64,000 nucleotides of DNA from Mucilaginibacter phenanthrenivorans (GCF_024721155.1 NZ_JAHVAP010000015.1:79226-143225), one strand, 5' to 3'; shown: positions 26,387 through 35,290, counted from the stretch's first letter. Translations and numbers: made by a program. Notes: generated by a model not told the origin, from the letters alone.

Positions 26387-28537
26387 ATGGCAAAAAAACA
26401 CGATCAAACGGAACCTGCAAAGCCTGCAGCTAAATCTGCGGCAGCAAAAAAAACAGTTAAGCCAAAGGCAGAGGCCCCTGTAAAAGAGACTGCACCTGCT
26501 AAACCGAAAGCTAAACCTGCCGCAAAGAAGGAAGCTGCTGCGCCTAAAACCACTAAAAAAACAACCACAGTTGTATTAGCGCCGCCACCACCGGTTTTAA
26601 ATGCCGTTGAAGTGTACAGCAGTTTTACCGATTTCGATATTGCCCTGTTTAAGTCGGGCAAGCATTACAAGCTGTATGAAAAATTTGGTTCACATGTAAT
26701 TGAATTTAATGGTGTTGTAGGTACTTACTTTTCTGTTTGGGCGCCAAATGCACAGTATGTGTCGCTGATTGCCAATTTTAACGGCTGGAACCGTGGCTCA
26801 CATCCCTTATATGTTCGCTGGGATGGCTCGGGGATATGGGAGGGCTTTATACCCAACATAGGCGTTGGCGAAACGTATAAATATTACATCAAATCATCTA
26901 CAGGAGAGGACCTTGAAAAAAGCGATCCGTTTGCATTACGCTGGGAAGTTGCTCCAAAAACAGCATCCATAGTTGCTGACACTTTTTACGAGTGGAAGGA
27001 TAATGAATGGATGGCCACACGTGAGGGGCATAACGCGCTGAACAGGCCATATTCGGTTTACGAAATGCATATTGGCTCGTGGGCAAGGAGCTACGAAAGC
27101 CCTGATGAATTTTTAACATATGATCAGCTTGCCGAGAGATTAGTGCCTTACATCAAGGAAATGGGCTTTACGCACGTGGAGTTTATGCCGATAATGGAGC
27201 ATCCATATTACCCGAGCTGGGGATACCAGATCACTGGCTTCTTTGCCGCATCATCAAGATATGGTACGCCTCAACAACTGATGTATTTGATTGAGGAATT
27301 GCATAAGGCAGGAGTAGGGGTGATCCTGGATTGGGTACCATCCCACTTCCCGGGTGACATTCACGCCCTATACAAATTTGACGGTACGCACCTTTATGAG
27401 CACGCCGATCCGCGCAAAGGATTTCACCCTGATTGGAAATCGTACATATTTAATTACGGACGTAACGAGGTTCGCGCGTTTTTAATAAGCAATGCTATTT
27501 TTTGGCTGGACAGGTACCATGCCGACGGACTGCGTGTAGATGCAGTAGCGTCCATGCTGTACCTTGATTACTCACGTAAACACGGTGAATGGGAAACCAA
27601 TATGTACGGTGGGAACGAAAACCTGGAAGCTATCTCATTCCTAAAGGAATTTAACGAGGCGGTTTACAGCATCTTCCCCGACACACAAACCATCGCTGAG
27701 GAATCCACCTCATTTACGGGAGTGAGTCGACCGGTTTACACTGGTGGCTTGGGCTTTGGTATGAAATGGATGATGGGCTGGATGCACGATTCTATAAAAT
27801 ATTTTTCGACTGATCCGCTTTATCGTAAATATCACCACAACCAGATCACTTTTAGCCTGATCTATGCCTTTACAGAAAACTTTATGCTGCCCTTCTCGCA
27901 TGACGAGGTAGTTTACGGAAAAGGGTCGATGCTGCGTAAGATGCCGGGTGACGAATGGCAGCAATTTGCCAACCTGCGTTTGCTTTACAGCTATATGTTT
28001 ACCCATCCCGGTACAAAGCTGCTGTTTATGGGAGCCGAATTTGGGCAAGGCACAGAATGGAACTTCCAAAATTCGCTTGACTGGTACCTGCTTGAATACC
28101 CTAACCACCAGGGAATAAAGGAAACCGTAAAGGCATTGAACCATTTATACCGCGATGAACCCGCACTTTACGAAAAAGGCTTTGAATGGAGCAGCTTTGA
28201 ATGGGTTGACGGCGGCAACTCAAACGATTCGATATTGGTTTATAACCGCAAGGGGCACGATGTTGAGAACGACCTGGTTGTTATCTTAAACATGACGCCA
28301 ATAACACACCATGGTTATAGGATCGGTATGCCAACGAAGGGCAAATGGACCGAGATCTTTAATTCCGATGCAAAAAGATTCTGGGGCAGCGGTGTTGAAA
28401 ATAACGGACAATTCGCTACCGATGCTATTAACTGGCATGGCAGGGATAATTCAATTTTAATAACCATTCCGCCTTTGGCAGCAGTAATATTTAAAAAGGC
28501 AGCTGTTGTACCCGCTAAATACGAATTAAAAAAATAG
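26387..28537 (+). CDS. glgB: 1,4-alpha-glucan branching enzyme with Ala/Lys/Pro-rich N-terminal tail
   Basis: The protein is 716 aa. Residues 1 to about 72 are a low-complexity tail of AK/PA/KP words (KPAAKSAAAKKTVKPK and similar), resembling histone-H1-like proteins. A CBM48 domain follows (about 90-215: GTYFSVWAPNAQYVSLI, FNGW). The GH13 barrel has nucleophile Asp385 in GLRVDAV, acid/base Glu438 in AEESTSF and the third Asp in FSHDEVVYGKGSM, with the branching-enzyme markers WGYQITGFFA and MGAEFGQGTEW. It would introduce alpha-1,6 branches in glycogen. The tail is unusual; the catalytic part alone is of normal length. Confidence 0.94.
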   Translation: MAKKHDQTEPAKPAAKSAAAKKTVKPKAEAPVKETAPAKPKAKPAAKKEAAAPKTTKKTTTVVLAPPPPVLNAVEVYSSFTDFDIALFKSGKHYKLYEKFGSHVIEFNGVVGTYFSVWAPNAQYVSLIANFNGWNRGSHPLYVRWDGSGIWEGFIPNIGVGETYKYYIKSSTGEDLEKSDPFALRWEVAPKTASIVADTFYEWKDNEWMATREGHNALNRPYSVYEMHIGSWARSYESPDEFLTYDQLAERLVPYIKEMGFTHVEFMPIMEHPYYPSWGYQITGFFAASSRYGTPQQLMYLIEELHKAGVGVILDWVPSHFPGDIHALYKFDGTHLYEHADPRKGFHPDWKSYIFNYGRNEVRAFLISNAIFWLDRYHADGLRVDAVASMLYLDYSRKHGEWETNMYGGNENLEAISFLKEFNEAVYSIFPDTQTIAEESTSFTGVSRPVYTGGLGFGMKWMMGWMHDSIKYFSTDPLYRKYHHNQITFSLIYAFTENFMLPFSHDEVVYGKGSMLRKMPGDEWQQFANLRLLYSYMFTHPGTKLLFMGAEFGQGTEWNFQNSLDWYLLEYPNHQGIKETVKALNHLYRDEPALYEKGFEWSSFEWVDGGNSNDSILVYNRKGHDVENDLVVILNMTPITHHGYRIGMPTKGKWTEIFNSDAKRFWGSGVENNGQFATDAINWHGRDNSILITIPPLAAVIFKKAAVVPAKYELKK

Positions 28538-28635
28538 TTATCTGAATGTTAATAACTTAGCTAAGTTAAAGGAACCTTTTTTATCCCGGTTGCGTAATAA
28601 GTACATTGATTCTTTAAGACGGGTCAATCCATATT

Positions 28636-28854
28636 ATGAACCCTAAATATCGTTCACTGTACCTGATGATTGGCTTTGCCGGATTTGCATTTCTTGGTTA
28701 TGATGCATTTATTGCGTACCCGGATATCAATCCGTTAAGAGTTTTGTTAATTGCGGCCCCGGATATGGTTTTCTTTTTTCTTGCATACAGAACATACCCT
28801 GTTGAGGAAACTGGAACCCTGAAAACCAGTAAGGTGAAGTCGTACCAGAGTTAG
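28636..28854 (+). CDS. Small membrane protein, MNPKYR paralogue 1
   Basis: The 72-aa protein has two hydrophobic segments (GFAGFAFLGYDAFIAY and LLIAAPDMVFFFLAY). It starts MNPKYRSLYL and ends in a charged tail. It is clearly related to the 63-aa protein at 29010 (same start MNPKYR.LYL, same spacing of TM segments, Y.TY near the end), so the two are tandem duplicates. Function is not known. Confidence 0.65.
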   Translation: MNPKYRSLYLMIGFAGFAFLGYDAFIAYPDINPLRVLLIAAPDMVFFFLAYRTYPVEETGTLKTSKVKSYQS

Positions 28855-28884
28855 ATAATATTTACTAATAAAGATATTTAGTTG

Positions 28885-28931
28885 AACAGTCTTCAAATAG
28901 TCATTGAAAAATGGTTTATTTGAAGACTGTT
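28885..28931. terminator. Hairpin between the two small membrane protein genes
   Basis: There is a perfect 15-bp stem, 28885-28899 with 28917-28931 (AACAGTCTTCAAATA and its complement), around a 17-nt loop. It probably ends the first gene's transcript. Only a short T stretch follows. Confidence 0.6.
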
Positions 28932-29009
28932 TGCATTCTAGCCCTTATTAGTCGCTGCTAAAACATTATTGTCAGATACCCGGTTGTTAAAAGATTAGAA
29001 CTTAAAATT

Positions 29010-29201
29010 ATGAACCCTAAATACCGTATCCTTTATTTAATAGCCGGAATACTTGCCTTAGGGTTAGTTATTTACCAGGCTGTTACCACATATCCGGCGC
29101 TGAATTATCCCAGGTTAGGGCTTAATACAATTATTTCTATCTTCTTCTTTTACCTCTCCTACAAAACTTACCACGAGAAAAAGGATGGGGAATTGATGTA
29201 G
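29010..29201 (+). CDS. Small membrane protein, MNPKYR paralogue 2
   Basis: The 63-aa protein has two predicted membrane segments (GILALGLVIYQAV and IISIFFFYLSY) and a basic-acidic tail (YHEKKDGELM). Sequence and layout match the protein at 28636, so this is a tandem duplication with divergence. No known domain is recognised. It converges with the SGNH gene at 29240. Confidence 0.65.
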   Translation: MNPKYRILYLIAGILALGLVIYQAVTTYPALNYPRLGLNTIISIFFFYLSYKTYHEKKDGELM

Positions 29202-29239
29202 TTATTTGACAGTTAATCTGAATATTTATAATAAGGCCT

Positions 29240-30178
29240 TTATTGAACTGATAATGGTTTGATCTGTTTGATCTTCTCAATAATTACAGATGTGTATCTT
29301 TTCGCCCCATTTATATTGAGGTGTTCATCATCAAAAAAATAAACCTTGTTCTTGAAACGGTCATCGTTAGCGAAGTCGAAGAAGGGCACATGGGTGTCAG
29401 TAGCAATTTTTGCGGCAATTTGCGATGTGCGGGTGTTCGAGCGCAATTTCGGCAGTACCGGTGAAATAAAAACGAATACCTTAATGTGTCGTTTCAAACA
29501 TTCGGTAAGGAACGATTTATAAACGTTAACATAATTTTGGTCAATAGCACTATCCGTATAATAGTTTCCCTTAAATACAGTCTTGATGGTATCAGTTAAT
29601 GGGATGAATCCCAACAGGCTATCAGCCTTAAACTCCGTTTTGTTCTTATAAATGTTGCGATTAATTATAGAAAAAAGCTGCGAATTAAACTGGTAAGTTT
29701 TTGACAGAACCTTTATTTTTTCGAATGCAGATCGCTGATTAATTATTGAGCGAATTTCAGGGTGTTGGTCATAGTAAGGTAACAGGGAAGATAGATGATC
29801 ATACCCGGCCGGGTTCACGCTGAATTCATCAGCTCTTATATCAAGGATAATAATCTTTGGTGTATAACGCTGTAGAACACATTTCAACATCGCATATGAA
29901 TATAGCAGGTAATTACCCCTGGCTCCGGTATTATAACAGCTCAAATGCACACTGTCCGCCAGTTGTTTCGCAACGTAATGATGTACAGCGTGGGATGATC
30001 CTATGACCAGCAATTGCTGATCAGCATAGTTGGCGACGTAGGTTGTTGTGTTGCCAATTATCGAGTCATGCTTGAAATAAAAATATTTTAACACGCTGCC
30101 TGTCGTATAATCAAGCACAATTAGCAATAGGATGAACAGCACCAGCTTTTTTATCAATGCCTTTAAATTATAGCTCAT
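29240..30178 (-). CDS. SGNH-hydrolase-like membrane-anchored protein
   Basis: The protein is 312 aa from ATG 30178, two bases after the stop of the MBOAT gene; a TTG at 30184 would overlap that stop. One N-terminal membrane segment (LVLFILLLIVLDYTTG) is followed by an SGNH-type domain: block I VIGSSHAVHHY (Ser), a later Asn/Gly region, and the C-terminal DxxH in DDEHLNING. Such proteins work with MBOAT acyltransferases in O-acetylation of polysaccharide or cell-wall polymers. Tight coupling to the MBOAT gene supports that role. The acceptor is unknown. Confidence 0.85.
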   Translation of the reverse strand: MSYNLKALIKKLVLFILLLIVLDYTTGSVLKYFYFKHDSIIGNTTTYVANYADQQLLVIGSSHAVHHYVAKQLADSVHLSCYNTGARGNYLLYSYAMLKCVLQRYTPKIIILDIRADEFSVNPAGYDHLSSLLPYYDQHPEIRSIINQRSAFEKIKVLSKTYQFNSQLFSIINRNIYKNKTEFKADSLLGFIPLTDTIKTVFKGNYYTDSAIDQNYVNVYKSFLTECLKRHIKVFVFISPVLPKLRSNTRTSQIAAKIATDTHVPFFDFANDDRFKNKVYFFDDEHLNINGAKRYTSVIIEKIKQIKPLSVQ

Positions 30179-30180
30179 CG

Positions 30181-31608
30181 TCAAAATTGAAAGTAAATAA
30201 ACTGGCCGCCATCAAATACGCCAAGCATTATGATGGCAATTACCAGTAGCCCGTATGAGAAATTTCTTATAAACGAATTGGAACTATTGAACACGGTAAA
30301 CCGTTTGTTGAAATATTCGGTCTTAACCTCGTAAGCCAATAGGATGAGGATGCCTATAATACAATAAAACAACGTGTATTCGCCGCGCCATACAGTGCCG
30401 CTGAATGAGAAGATCTTTTTAAGCACAATGACAGACTCTGTAAAGTTGTTTGCTCTGAAAAACACCCACGAAATGGTAATGAAAAGCGTGGTCACCATCA
30501 CCTGCAGCATTATTTTTAATACGGGAATCTTATCTAAATAGGTTACCCTGAAAAATACCGGCCAGAACTTTCGGGTTAGCCTTAAAAAGATCAAATAAAA
30601 ACCGTTCAATGCACCCCAGATAACAAAGTTCCAGCTGGCGCCGTGCCACAAACCACTTATAACAAAAACAACAAGCAGGTTAAAGTAAGCCATTGGTAAT
30701 GTTACCCGGTTACCGCCCATTGGAATGTACAGGTAATCTCTAAACCACGTAGTTAACGATATGTGCCACCTTTTCCAAAATTCGCTCACGTTGCGGGCCA
30801 GGTATGGCTGGTTAAAATTGGTTAGCAGCTTAAAGCCTAACACCCTGGCTGCGCCAAGGGCAATGTCGGAGTATCCTGAAAAATCACAATAGATCTGGAA
30901 CGCAAATAAAAAGGTTGCCACCAGCACAGTTTTGCCGTCGTGATGAAGCGGGGCTTTATACACAGCGTTTACATAGATGGCGATACGGTCGGCAACCACC
31001 AGCTTTTTAAAAAAGCCTCTTAGCATCAGCTTTAAGCCCGATGAAATATTGTCGACATTAAGCGTTTGCTTTTCGTAAAACTGGTAGATAATGTTTTGCG
31101 GCCGCTCAATTGGTCCTGCCACCATCTGTGGGAAGAACATGACATACAATGCATAGATACCAAAATGTCTTTCGGCCTTTTGAGTGCCCCGGTAAACCTC
31201 GATAATGTAGCTCAGCGCCTGGAATGTGTGGAAGGAAAGCCCGATAGGTAATATAAAATGAGACAGCGGAATACTGCCATGATAGCCAACGTGATTCAGT
31301 AATACGGAGATATTGCCTGCAACAAAGTTGTAATATTTATAAAAGCCCAAAATTCCGATGTTCGAAAGAATGCTTATTACGAGCAACAGTTTTTTTGCAC
31401 GCCCTGTAGTTCGCTCCAAATAAATGCCGACAAAATAATCAATGGTAATGGTAAACGCCAGTATCAGGATGTAAACCGGGATGTAGGCCATGTAGAAATA
31501 GCAGCTGGCAGCCAGTAACAGCAACCATCGCCATTTAAAGGGCGTTAAATAAAACGCAGTAACTACCGCTATAAAGAAAATAATAAACTGAACGGAGTTA
31601 AAAAGCAT
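30181..31608 (-). CDS. MBOAT-family O-acyltransferase (AlgI/DltB-like)
   Basis: The 475-aa, about 10-12-TM protein has the MBOAT signatures FWKRWHISLTTWFRDYLYI and ISGLWHGASWNFVIWG, where the His of GLWHG is the conserved catalytic residue. It also has FSGYSDIALGAARVLGF and the AlgI-type HFILPIGLSFHTFQALSYII. It would transfer acyl groups across the inner membrane to an exported polysaccharide. The partner is the SGNH protein encoded two bases downstream. Neither AlgG/J/F-like genes nor polysaccharide synthesis genes flank the pair here. Confidence 0.93.
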   Translation of the reverse strand: MLFNSVQFIIFFIAVVTAFYLTPFKWRWLLLLAASCYFYMAYIPVYILILAFTITIDYFVGIYLERTTGRAKKLLLVISILSNIGILGFYKYYNFVAGNISVLLNHVGYHGSIPLSHFILPIGLSFHTFQALSYIIEVYRGTQKAERHFGIYALYVMFFPQMVAGPIERPQNIIYQFYEKQTLNVDNISSGLKLMLRGFFKKLVVADRIAIYVNAVYKAPLHHDGKTVLVATFLFAFQIYCDFSGYSDIALGAARVLGFKLLTNFNQPYLARNVSEFWKRWHISLTTWFRDYLYIPMGGNRVTLPMAYFNLLVVFVISGLWHGASWNFVIWGALNGFYLIFLRLTRKFWPVFFRVTYLDKIPVLKIMLQVMVTTLFITISWVFFRANNFTESVIVLKKIFSFSGTVWRGEYTLFYCIIGILILLAYEVKTEYFNKRFTVFNSSNSFIRNFSYGLLVIAIIMLGVFDGGQFIYFQF

Positions 31609-31696
31609 TTAACAGCAATAGCGAAGTTTTACGTGCTCAATATAGCAAGAAATGCTTTTACCTTCAGTTTATGAGGAGATTGCAGCGCTTATTTTT

Positions 31697-32188
31697 TTAC
31701 TTATTCAATCTTTTTTCCCGCCTCTCGTCATCCGGATCAACTTTGAATGGCATCATGGATATTTTTTTGATATAGTCTTCCGGTAGCCCCGCATTTTTAG
31801 CAAGGCCAATCACCTTTTTCAGGTACCAGTCGTAAGGTAGCAGGTGCGTGTTTACAGCATGGGGTAGGGCAACAAAGGCGCAGGCAGTATAAATTTTGTT
31901 GTTGAGATCAATGCAGGTAACAGTTTCCAGCATAAAGTCGCTGCTAAATGTTTCAGCATTAAAAAAGTTTGATTTTTCCTTGTCATCTAGGGATACCAGC
32001 ACCCCCCATACACAGTCGTTAGGGTCGGATGATTGCAGGATATTCGCCTTTGACGAAAGATCATCGGCAGTTTTATTGAATATGAAGTTATAACCCGGCA
32101 GTTTGGCAATGCCAATCTTTTTGGCAGACGGAACAGTTTTTGCAAAATGCTCGACATCCATATTACCTGCAAATGAAAATAATATCAT
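31697..32188 (-). CDS. Gamma-glutamylcyclotransferase-like (GGCT/AIG2 fold) protein
   Basis: The protein is 163 aa if started at ATG 32188, where MILFSFAGNMDVEHF aligns with the family's YFAYGSNM start; the ATG at 32263 would add 25 residues that fit nothing. Other family features are AKLPGYNFIFNK, DCVWGVLVSLDD with Glu in FFNAETF (the catalytic-Glu position), and the C-terminal PYDWYLKKVIGLAKNAGLP followed by Y. The first-loop Y-G-S-N is altered to F-A-G-N. Enzymatic function is therefore likely but not certain, and the substrate is unknown. Confidence 0.75.
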   Translation of the reverse strand: MILFSFAGNMDVEHFAKTVPSAKKIGIAKLPGYNFIFNKTADDLSSKANILQSSDPNDCVWGVLVSLDDKEKSNFFNAETFSSDFMLETVTCIDLNNKIYTACAFVALPHAVNTHLLPYDWYLKKVIGLAKNAGLPEDYIKKISMMPFKVDPDDERREKRLNK

Positions 32189-32250
32189 ACCTAATAAATT
32201 AAGAAAGACGCATTTTGTTTTAACGCGGTTATGGAAAGTTATATTATAAA

Positions 32251-32280
32251 AAAAGCTCCCCAATAAATCGGGGAGCTTTT
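32251..32280 (-). terminator. Rho-independent terminator of the gapA operon
   Basis: AAAAGCTCCCC (32251-32261) and GGGGAGCTTTT (32270-32280) form a perfect 11-bp stem with an 8-nt loop. On the minus strand the stem is followed by a T-run, placing it 24 bp after the gapA stop. It separates that operon from the GGCT-like gene. Confidence 0.85.
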
Positions 32281-32303
32281 CCTATAATGAATAAAAGCTT
32301 TAA

Positions 32304-33299
32304 TTAAACTTTACCTAATTCCTGAACAAGGTCGATCAGTTTGTTTGAATAACCCCATTCGTTATCATACCATGATACAACCTTAACGAAGTTATCATTC
32401 AAAGCAATACCTGCCTTAGCATCAAAAATTGATGTACGTGCATCGCCTTTGAAATCTTCAGAAACCACGTCATCTTCAGTATATCCTAAAATACCCTTTA
32501 GTTCGCCTTCTGATGCTGTTTTCATAGCAGCTTTGATTTGGTCGTAGCTGGCGCCTTTTTTAAGACGTACAGTTAAGTCAACAACAGAAACGTCGGCAAC
32601 CGGAACACGGAACGACATACCTGTTAATTTACCCTTTAATTCAGGGATAACTAAAGTAACCGCCTTAGCGGCACCTGTTGATGAAGGGATGATGTTCTGG
32701 TAAGCGCCACGGCCACCTCTCCAGTCCTTAGCCGATGGGCTGTCAACTGTTTTTTGGGTAGCTGTAACCGCGTGTACGGTGCTCATTAAGCCTTCTTCAA
32801 TACCAAAGCTGTCATTCAATACCTTTGCGATAGGAGCAAGGCAGTTGGTGGTACATGATGCGTTTGATACAATGGTATGCTCGGCGGTTAATTTTTTGTT
32901 GTTAACACCCATTACAAAAGTAGGGGTATCGTCCTTTGCAGGAGCACTCATTACAACCTTCTTAGCGCCGGCATCAATATGTTTTTGAGCTGTTTCCTGT
33001 GTAAGGAACAAGCCTGTTGATTCAATAATAATTTCCGCACCAACTTCATTCCATTTTAAGTTAGCAGGGTCTTTTTCAGCAGTTACGCGGATAGTTTTTC
33101 CGTTTACTACCAAATGACCACCTTCAACAGCAATAGTGCCCTTGAACTGACCGTGGGTTGAGTCGTATTTTAACATGTAAGCCATGTAGTCAGGCTCAAC
33201 AAGGTCATTAATACCAACAACTTCAATGTCTGGTCTTTCAATTGCAGCTCTGAATGCCAGGCGGCCAATACGGCCGAAACCGTTAATTCCTATTTTCAT
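32304..33299 (-). CDS. gapA: Type I glyceraldehyde-3-phosphate dehydrogenase
   Basis: The 331-aa protein has a Rossmann start KIGINGFGRIGR, the catalytic Cys in SNASCTTNCLAP (about residue 150) with the His of VTATQ/HAVTATQK context, and the C-terminal SWYDNEWGYSNKL. Asp in the NDLV segment after strand 2 favours NAD+. It catalyses the oxidative phosphorylation of glyceraldehyde-3-phosphate in glycolysis. It is the last gene of a pfkA / BadF-like / gapA run on the minus strand; the 32-bp gap to the preceding gene could allow a separate start of transcription. It ends at a strong terminator. Confidence 0.97.
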   Translation of the reverse strand: MKIGINGFGRIGRLAFRAAIERPDIEVVGINDLVEPDYMAYMLKYDSTHGQFKGTIAVEGGHLVVNGKTIRVTAEKDPANLKWNEVGAEIIIESTGLFLTQETAQKHIDAGAKKVVMSAPAKDDTPTFVMGVNNKKLTAEHTIVSNASCTTNCLAPIAKVLNDSFGIEEGLMSTVHAVTATQKTVDSPSAKDWRGGRGAYQNIIPSSTGAAKAVTLVIPELKGKLTGMSFRVPVADVSVVDLTVRLKKGASYDQIKAAMKTASEGELKGILGYTEDDVVSEDFKGDARTSIFDAKAGIALNDNFVKVVSWYDNEWGYSNKLIDLVQELGKV

Positions 33300-33331
33300 G
33301 ATTTTATTAATTTTTAATTGAGTAGTACTTT

Positions 33332-34180
33332 TTAAGTTCTGTTAGCGTAATATGTAAGCAAATTGTTTATTGGTTCCTTAATTATAGTGGCAACTTTAAG
33401 ATTTGCACCGGCAGCTGCCTCTTTTAATTCATTTTGAAAGCTTGCAGCAACAGAGCCCGCAAAATACAAAAAAGCTTCGGGATGTTCATCATGCAGGGGT
33501 AATAAATAGGTGGTCATCAGCTTGTCGAAGCCTGCTCTGATGATGCCTTTTATGTGGCTATCTTCCTGGTTATCAACAAAAAACTCGGTGAATGAACTCA
33601 GGTAAACAGCCGGTTGTTTTTGCCGGTAAATTTTTTCGAGCAGGGTTGTGCGCTCAGGATCATAGCGCTGTACAAACTTTTTGCGGATATGCTCCGGCAA
33701 TGTTTCGTTCATATAACCCTTAACCAGTTGACGGCCAAGCCAATTGCCAGATCCCTCATCGGCTAAAATGTAACCCAGCCCATAATTGTTTGGCTTTACC
33801 TTTTTTCCATCGTACCAGGCCGCATTTGATCCGCTGCCGATGATGCTGATGATGCCAGGTGAATTTTTGCAGCAGGCAATCGCCGCCGCCGTAATGTCGT
33901 GCTCAACGCTTACCTTGCCGAATTTGAAAAATATGGAAAACGCGGTATGAACGGTGTTTTTAAGTTCAGGTGTGAATGAACCCGCGCCGAAAAAGTAGAT
34001 CCTTTTTATTTCTTCGGCGTGATGAATGAGGTTGATATTTTTGCTGAGCAGCTGTATGATCTGTTTTTCGTCGTTAAAATACGGGTTTATACCGGCTGTT
34101 TTAAAGGAAGCGATGGTCCGCTCCCTGTCGAATAGCCGCCACTCGGCGTAATTTGATCCGCTATATACAACTGCGTTCAT
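33332..34180 (-). CDS. BadF/BadG-type kinase-fold protein with degenerate phosphate-1 motif
   Basis: The 282-aa protein is related along its length to the GlcNAc-kinase-like protein at 36169 and begins one base after the pfkA stop. Conserved: HDITAAA (catalytic Asp region), SIIGSGSNAAWYDG (phosphate-2 loop), YILADEGSGNWLGRQL and FAGSVAASFQ near the end. But the N-terminal phosphate-1 motif, DGGSTKTNW in the paralogue, reads YSGSNYAEW here, losing the Mg-binding Asp and the KT. It may be inactive, altered in substrate, or a sugar-sensing partner of the glycolytic operon. Others would call it N-acetylglucosamine kinase. Confidence 0.85.
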   Translation of the reverse strand: MNAVVYSGSNYAEWRLFDRERTIASFKTAGINPYFNDEKQIIQLLSKNINLIHHAEEIKRIYFFGAGSFTPELKNTVHTAFSIFFKFGKVSVEHDITAAAIACCKNSPGIISIIGSGSNAAWYDGKKVKPNNYGLGYILADEGSGNWLGRQLVKGYMNETLPEHIRKKFVQRYDPERTTLLEKIYRQKQPAVYLSSFTEFFVDNQEDSHIKGIIRAGFDKLMTTYLLPLHDEHPEAFLYFAGSVAASFQNELKEAAAGANLKVATIIKEPINNLLTYYANRT

Positions 34181-35167
34181 TTAGATCGATAGTATTTCGG
34201 CCATCTGCATCAAATCTTCTTCCAGTTTAAATGTATGTTGATTAAGTGCCTCTTCGAGGCTTGTTATTTTAATGAAATTGGCTTCCAAACCAACCATCGA
34301 TTGTGTTTTGCCTGCTAATAACGCGTTCACAGCAGCATAGCCAAGGCGACTTCCCAGCACCCTATCGAACGCCGACGGGCTGCCTCCGCGCTGCAGGTGC
34401 CCTAATATGGTAACTTTTACGTCGTATTGCTTTACTTCCTTCTGCACTTTTTTGGCAATATCATAAGCGCCGCCGTTTTTATCGCCTTCAGCAACAATAA
34501 CTATACTTGACGACTTTTTATTTAATGAGCCGTTTTTAAGGTTTTCTATCAGGTCGTCAATTGCCGTAGTCTTTTCGGGAAGCATTATTGCTTCTGCACC
34601 GCATGAGATACCCGCCCGCAGGGCAATTGCACCCGAATCGCGGCCCATAACCTCAACAAAGAACAAGCGGTCGTGCGCATCAGCCGTATCACGGATCTTG
34701 TCTATGGCCTCAATAACTGTATTGGTAGCAGTATCAAATCCAAGTGTATAGGTTGATCCGTAAAGGTCGTTATCGATAGTTCCGGGTACGCCCATCACCG
34801 CAATATCAGGGAATTTTTTCGAAAAGCGCAAAGCGCCTGTAAATGTACCATCGCCGCCAATAACTACCAGGGCGTCAATGCCTTGTTTTTTTAGGTTCTG
34901 GTAGGCCAGGTCCATACCTTCGTCTGAACGGAAGGGCAAACAGCGGGCGGTTTTTAAAATAGTGCCCCCTAAATTTAGGATGTTACTTACTGAACGGGCT
35001 TGCATTTCGTACATGTCATCCTCTATAAGTCCCTGGTAGCCACGGCGTATGCCTACAACCTGTAACTTATTATAGATGGCGGTTCTAACTATAGAACGGA
35101 TGCAGGGATTCATTCCCGGAGCATCACCGCCCGACGTTAAAACTGCAAGCTTTGATATTTTTTGCAT
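34181..35167 (-). CDS. pfkA: ATP-dependent 6-phosphofructokinase
   Basis: The 328-aa protein has the PFK A signatures TSGGDAPGMNPCIR, the ATP-binding VIGGDGTFTGA, the catalytic PGTIDNDL (Asp), TATDT-like NTVIEAIDKIRDTA and EVMGRDSGAIALRAG, plus GHLQRGGSPSAFDR. Gly in GGDGT (GGDGT rather than GGDDT) fits the ATP form. It phosphorylates fructose-6-phosphate. It is first in an operon with the BadF-like gene (zero-base gap) and gapA. A 15-bp palindrome lies 33 bp upstream of its ATG, between it and the divergent Nudix regulator. Confidence 0.96.
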   Translation of the reverse strand: MQKISKLAVLTSGGDAPGMNPCIRSIVRTAIYNKLQVVGIRRGYQGLIEDDMYEMQARSVSNILNLGGTILKTARCLPFRSDEGMDLAYQNLKKQGIDALVVIGGDGTFTGALRFSKKFPDIAVMGVPGTIDNDLYGSTYTLGFDTATNTVIEAIDKIRDTADAHDRLFFVEVMGRDSGAIALRAGISCGAEAIMLPEKTTAIDDLIENLKNGSLNKKSSSIVIVAEGDKNGGAYDIAKKVQKEVKQYDVKVTILGHLQRGGSPSAFDRVLGSRLGYAAVNALLAGKTQSMVGLEANFIKITSLEEALNQHTFKLEEDLMQMAEILSI

Positions 35168-35199
35168 TTGTTAGATTAATTTGGAGCTACGAAGATACT

Positions 35200-35214
35200 G
35201 TGTAAAATTTACAC
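35200..35214. promoter_or_regulatory. Palindrome in the pfkA / Nudix-regulator divergent spacer, candidate operator
   Basis: GTGTAAA-A-TTTACAC is a perfect 7-1-7 palindrome, 33 bp upstream of pfkA and 76 bp upstream of the regulator gene. Location between a sugar-responsive-type regulator and the glycolytic operon makes it a good operator candidate. No other full copy was noticed in the window; half-sites GTGTAAA occur at 37299 and 52363. Confidence 0.5.
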
Positions 35215-35290
35215 CTTTAAATTTAATTTTTTTTTTTACTTTAGCGGGTAACCAATTAACAACAATATTATTCCTTAAAAATTACCCGCT

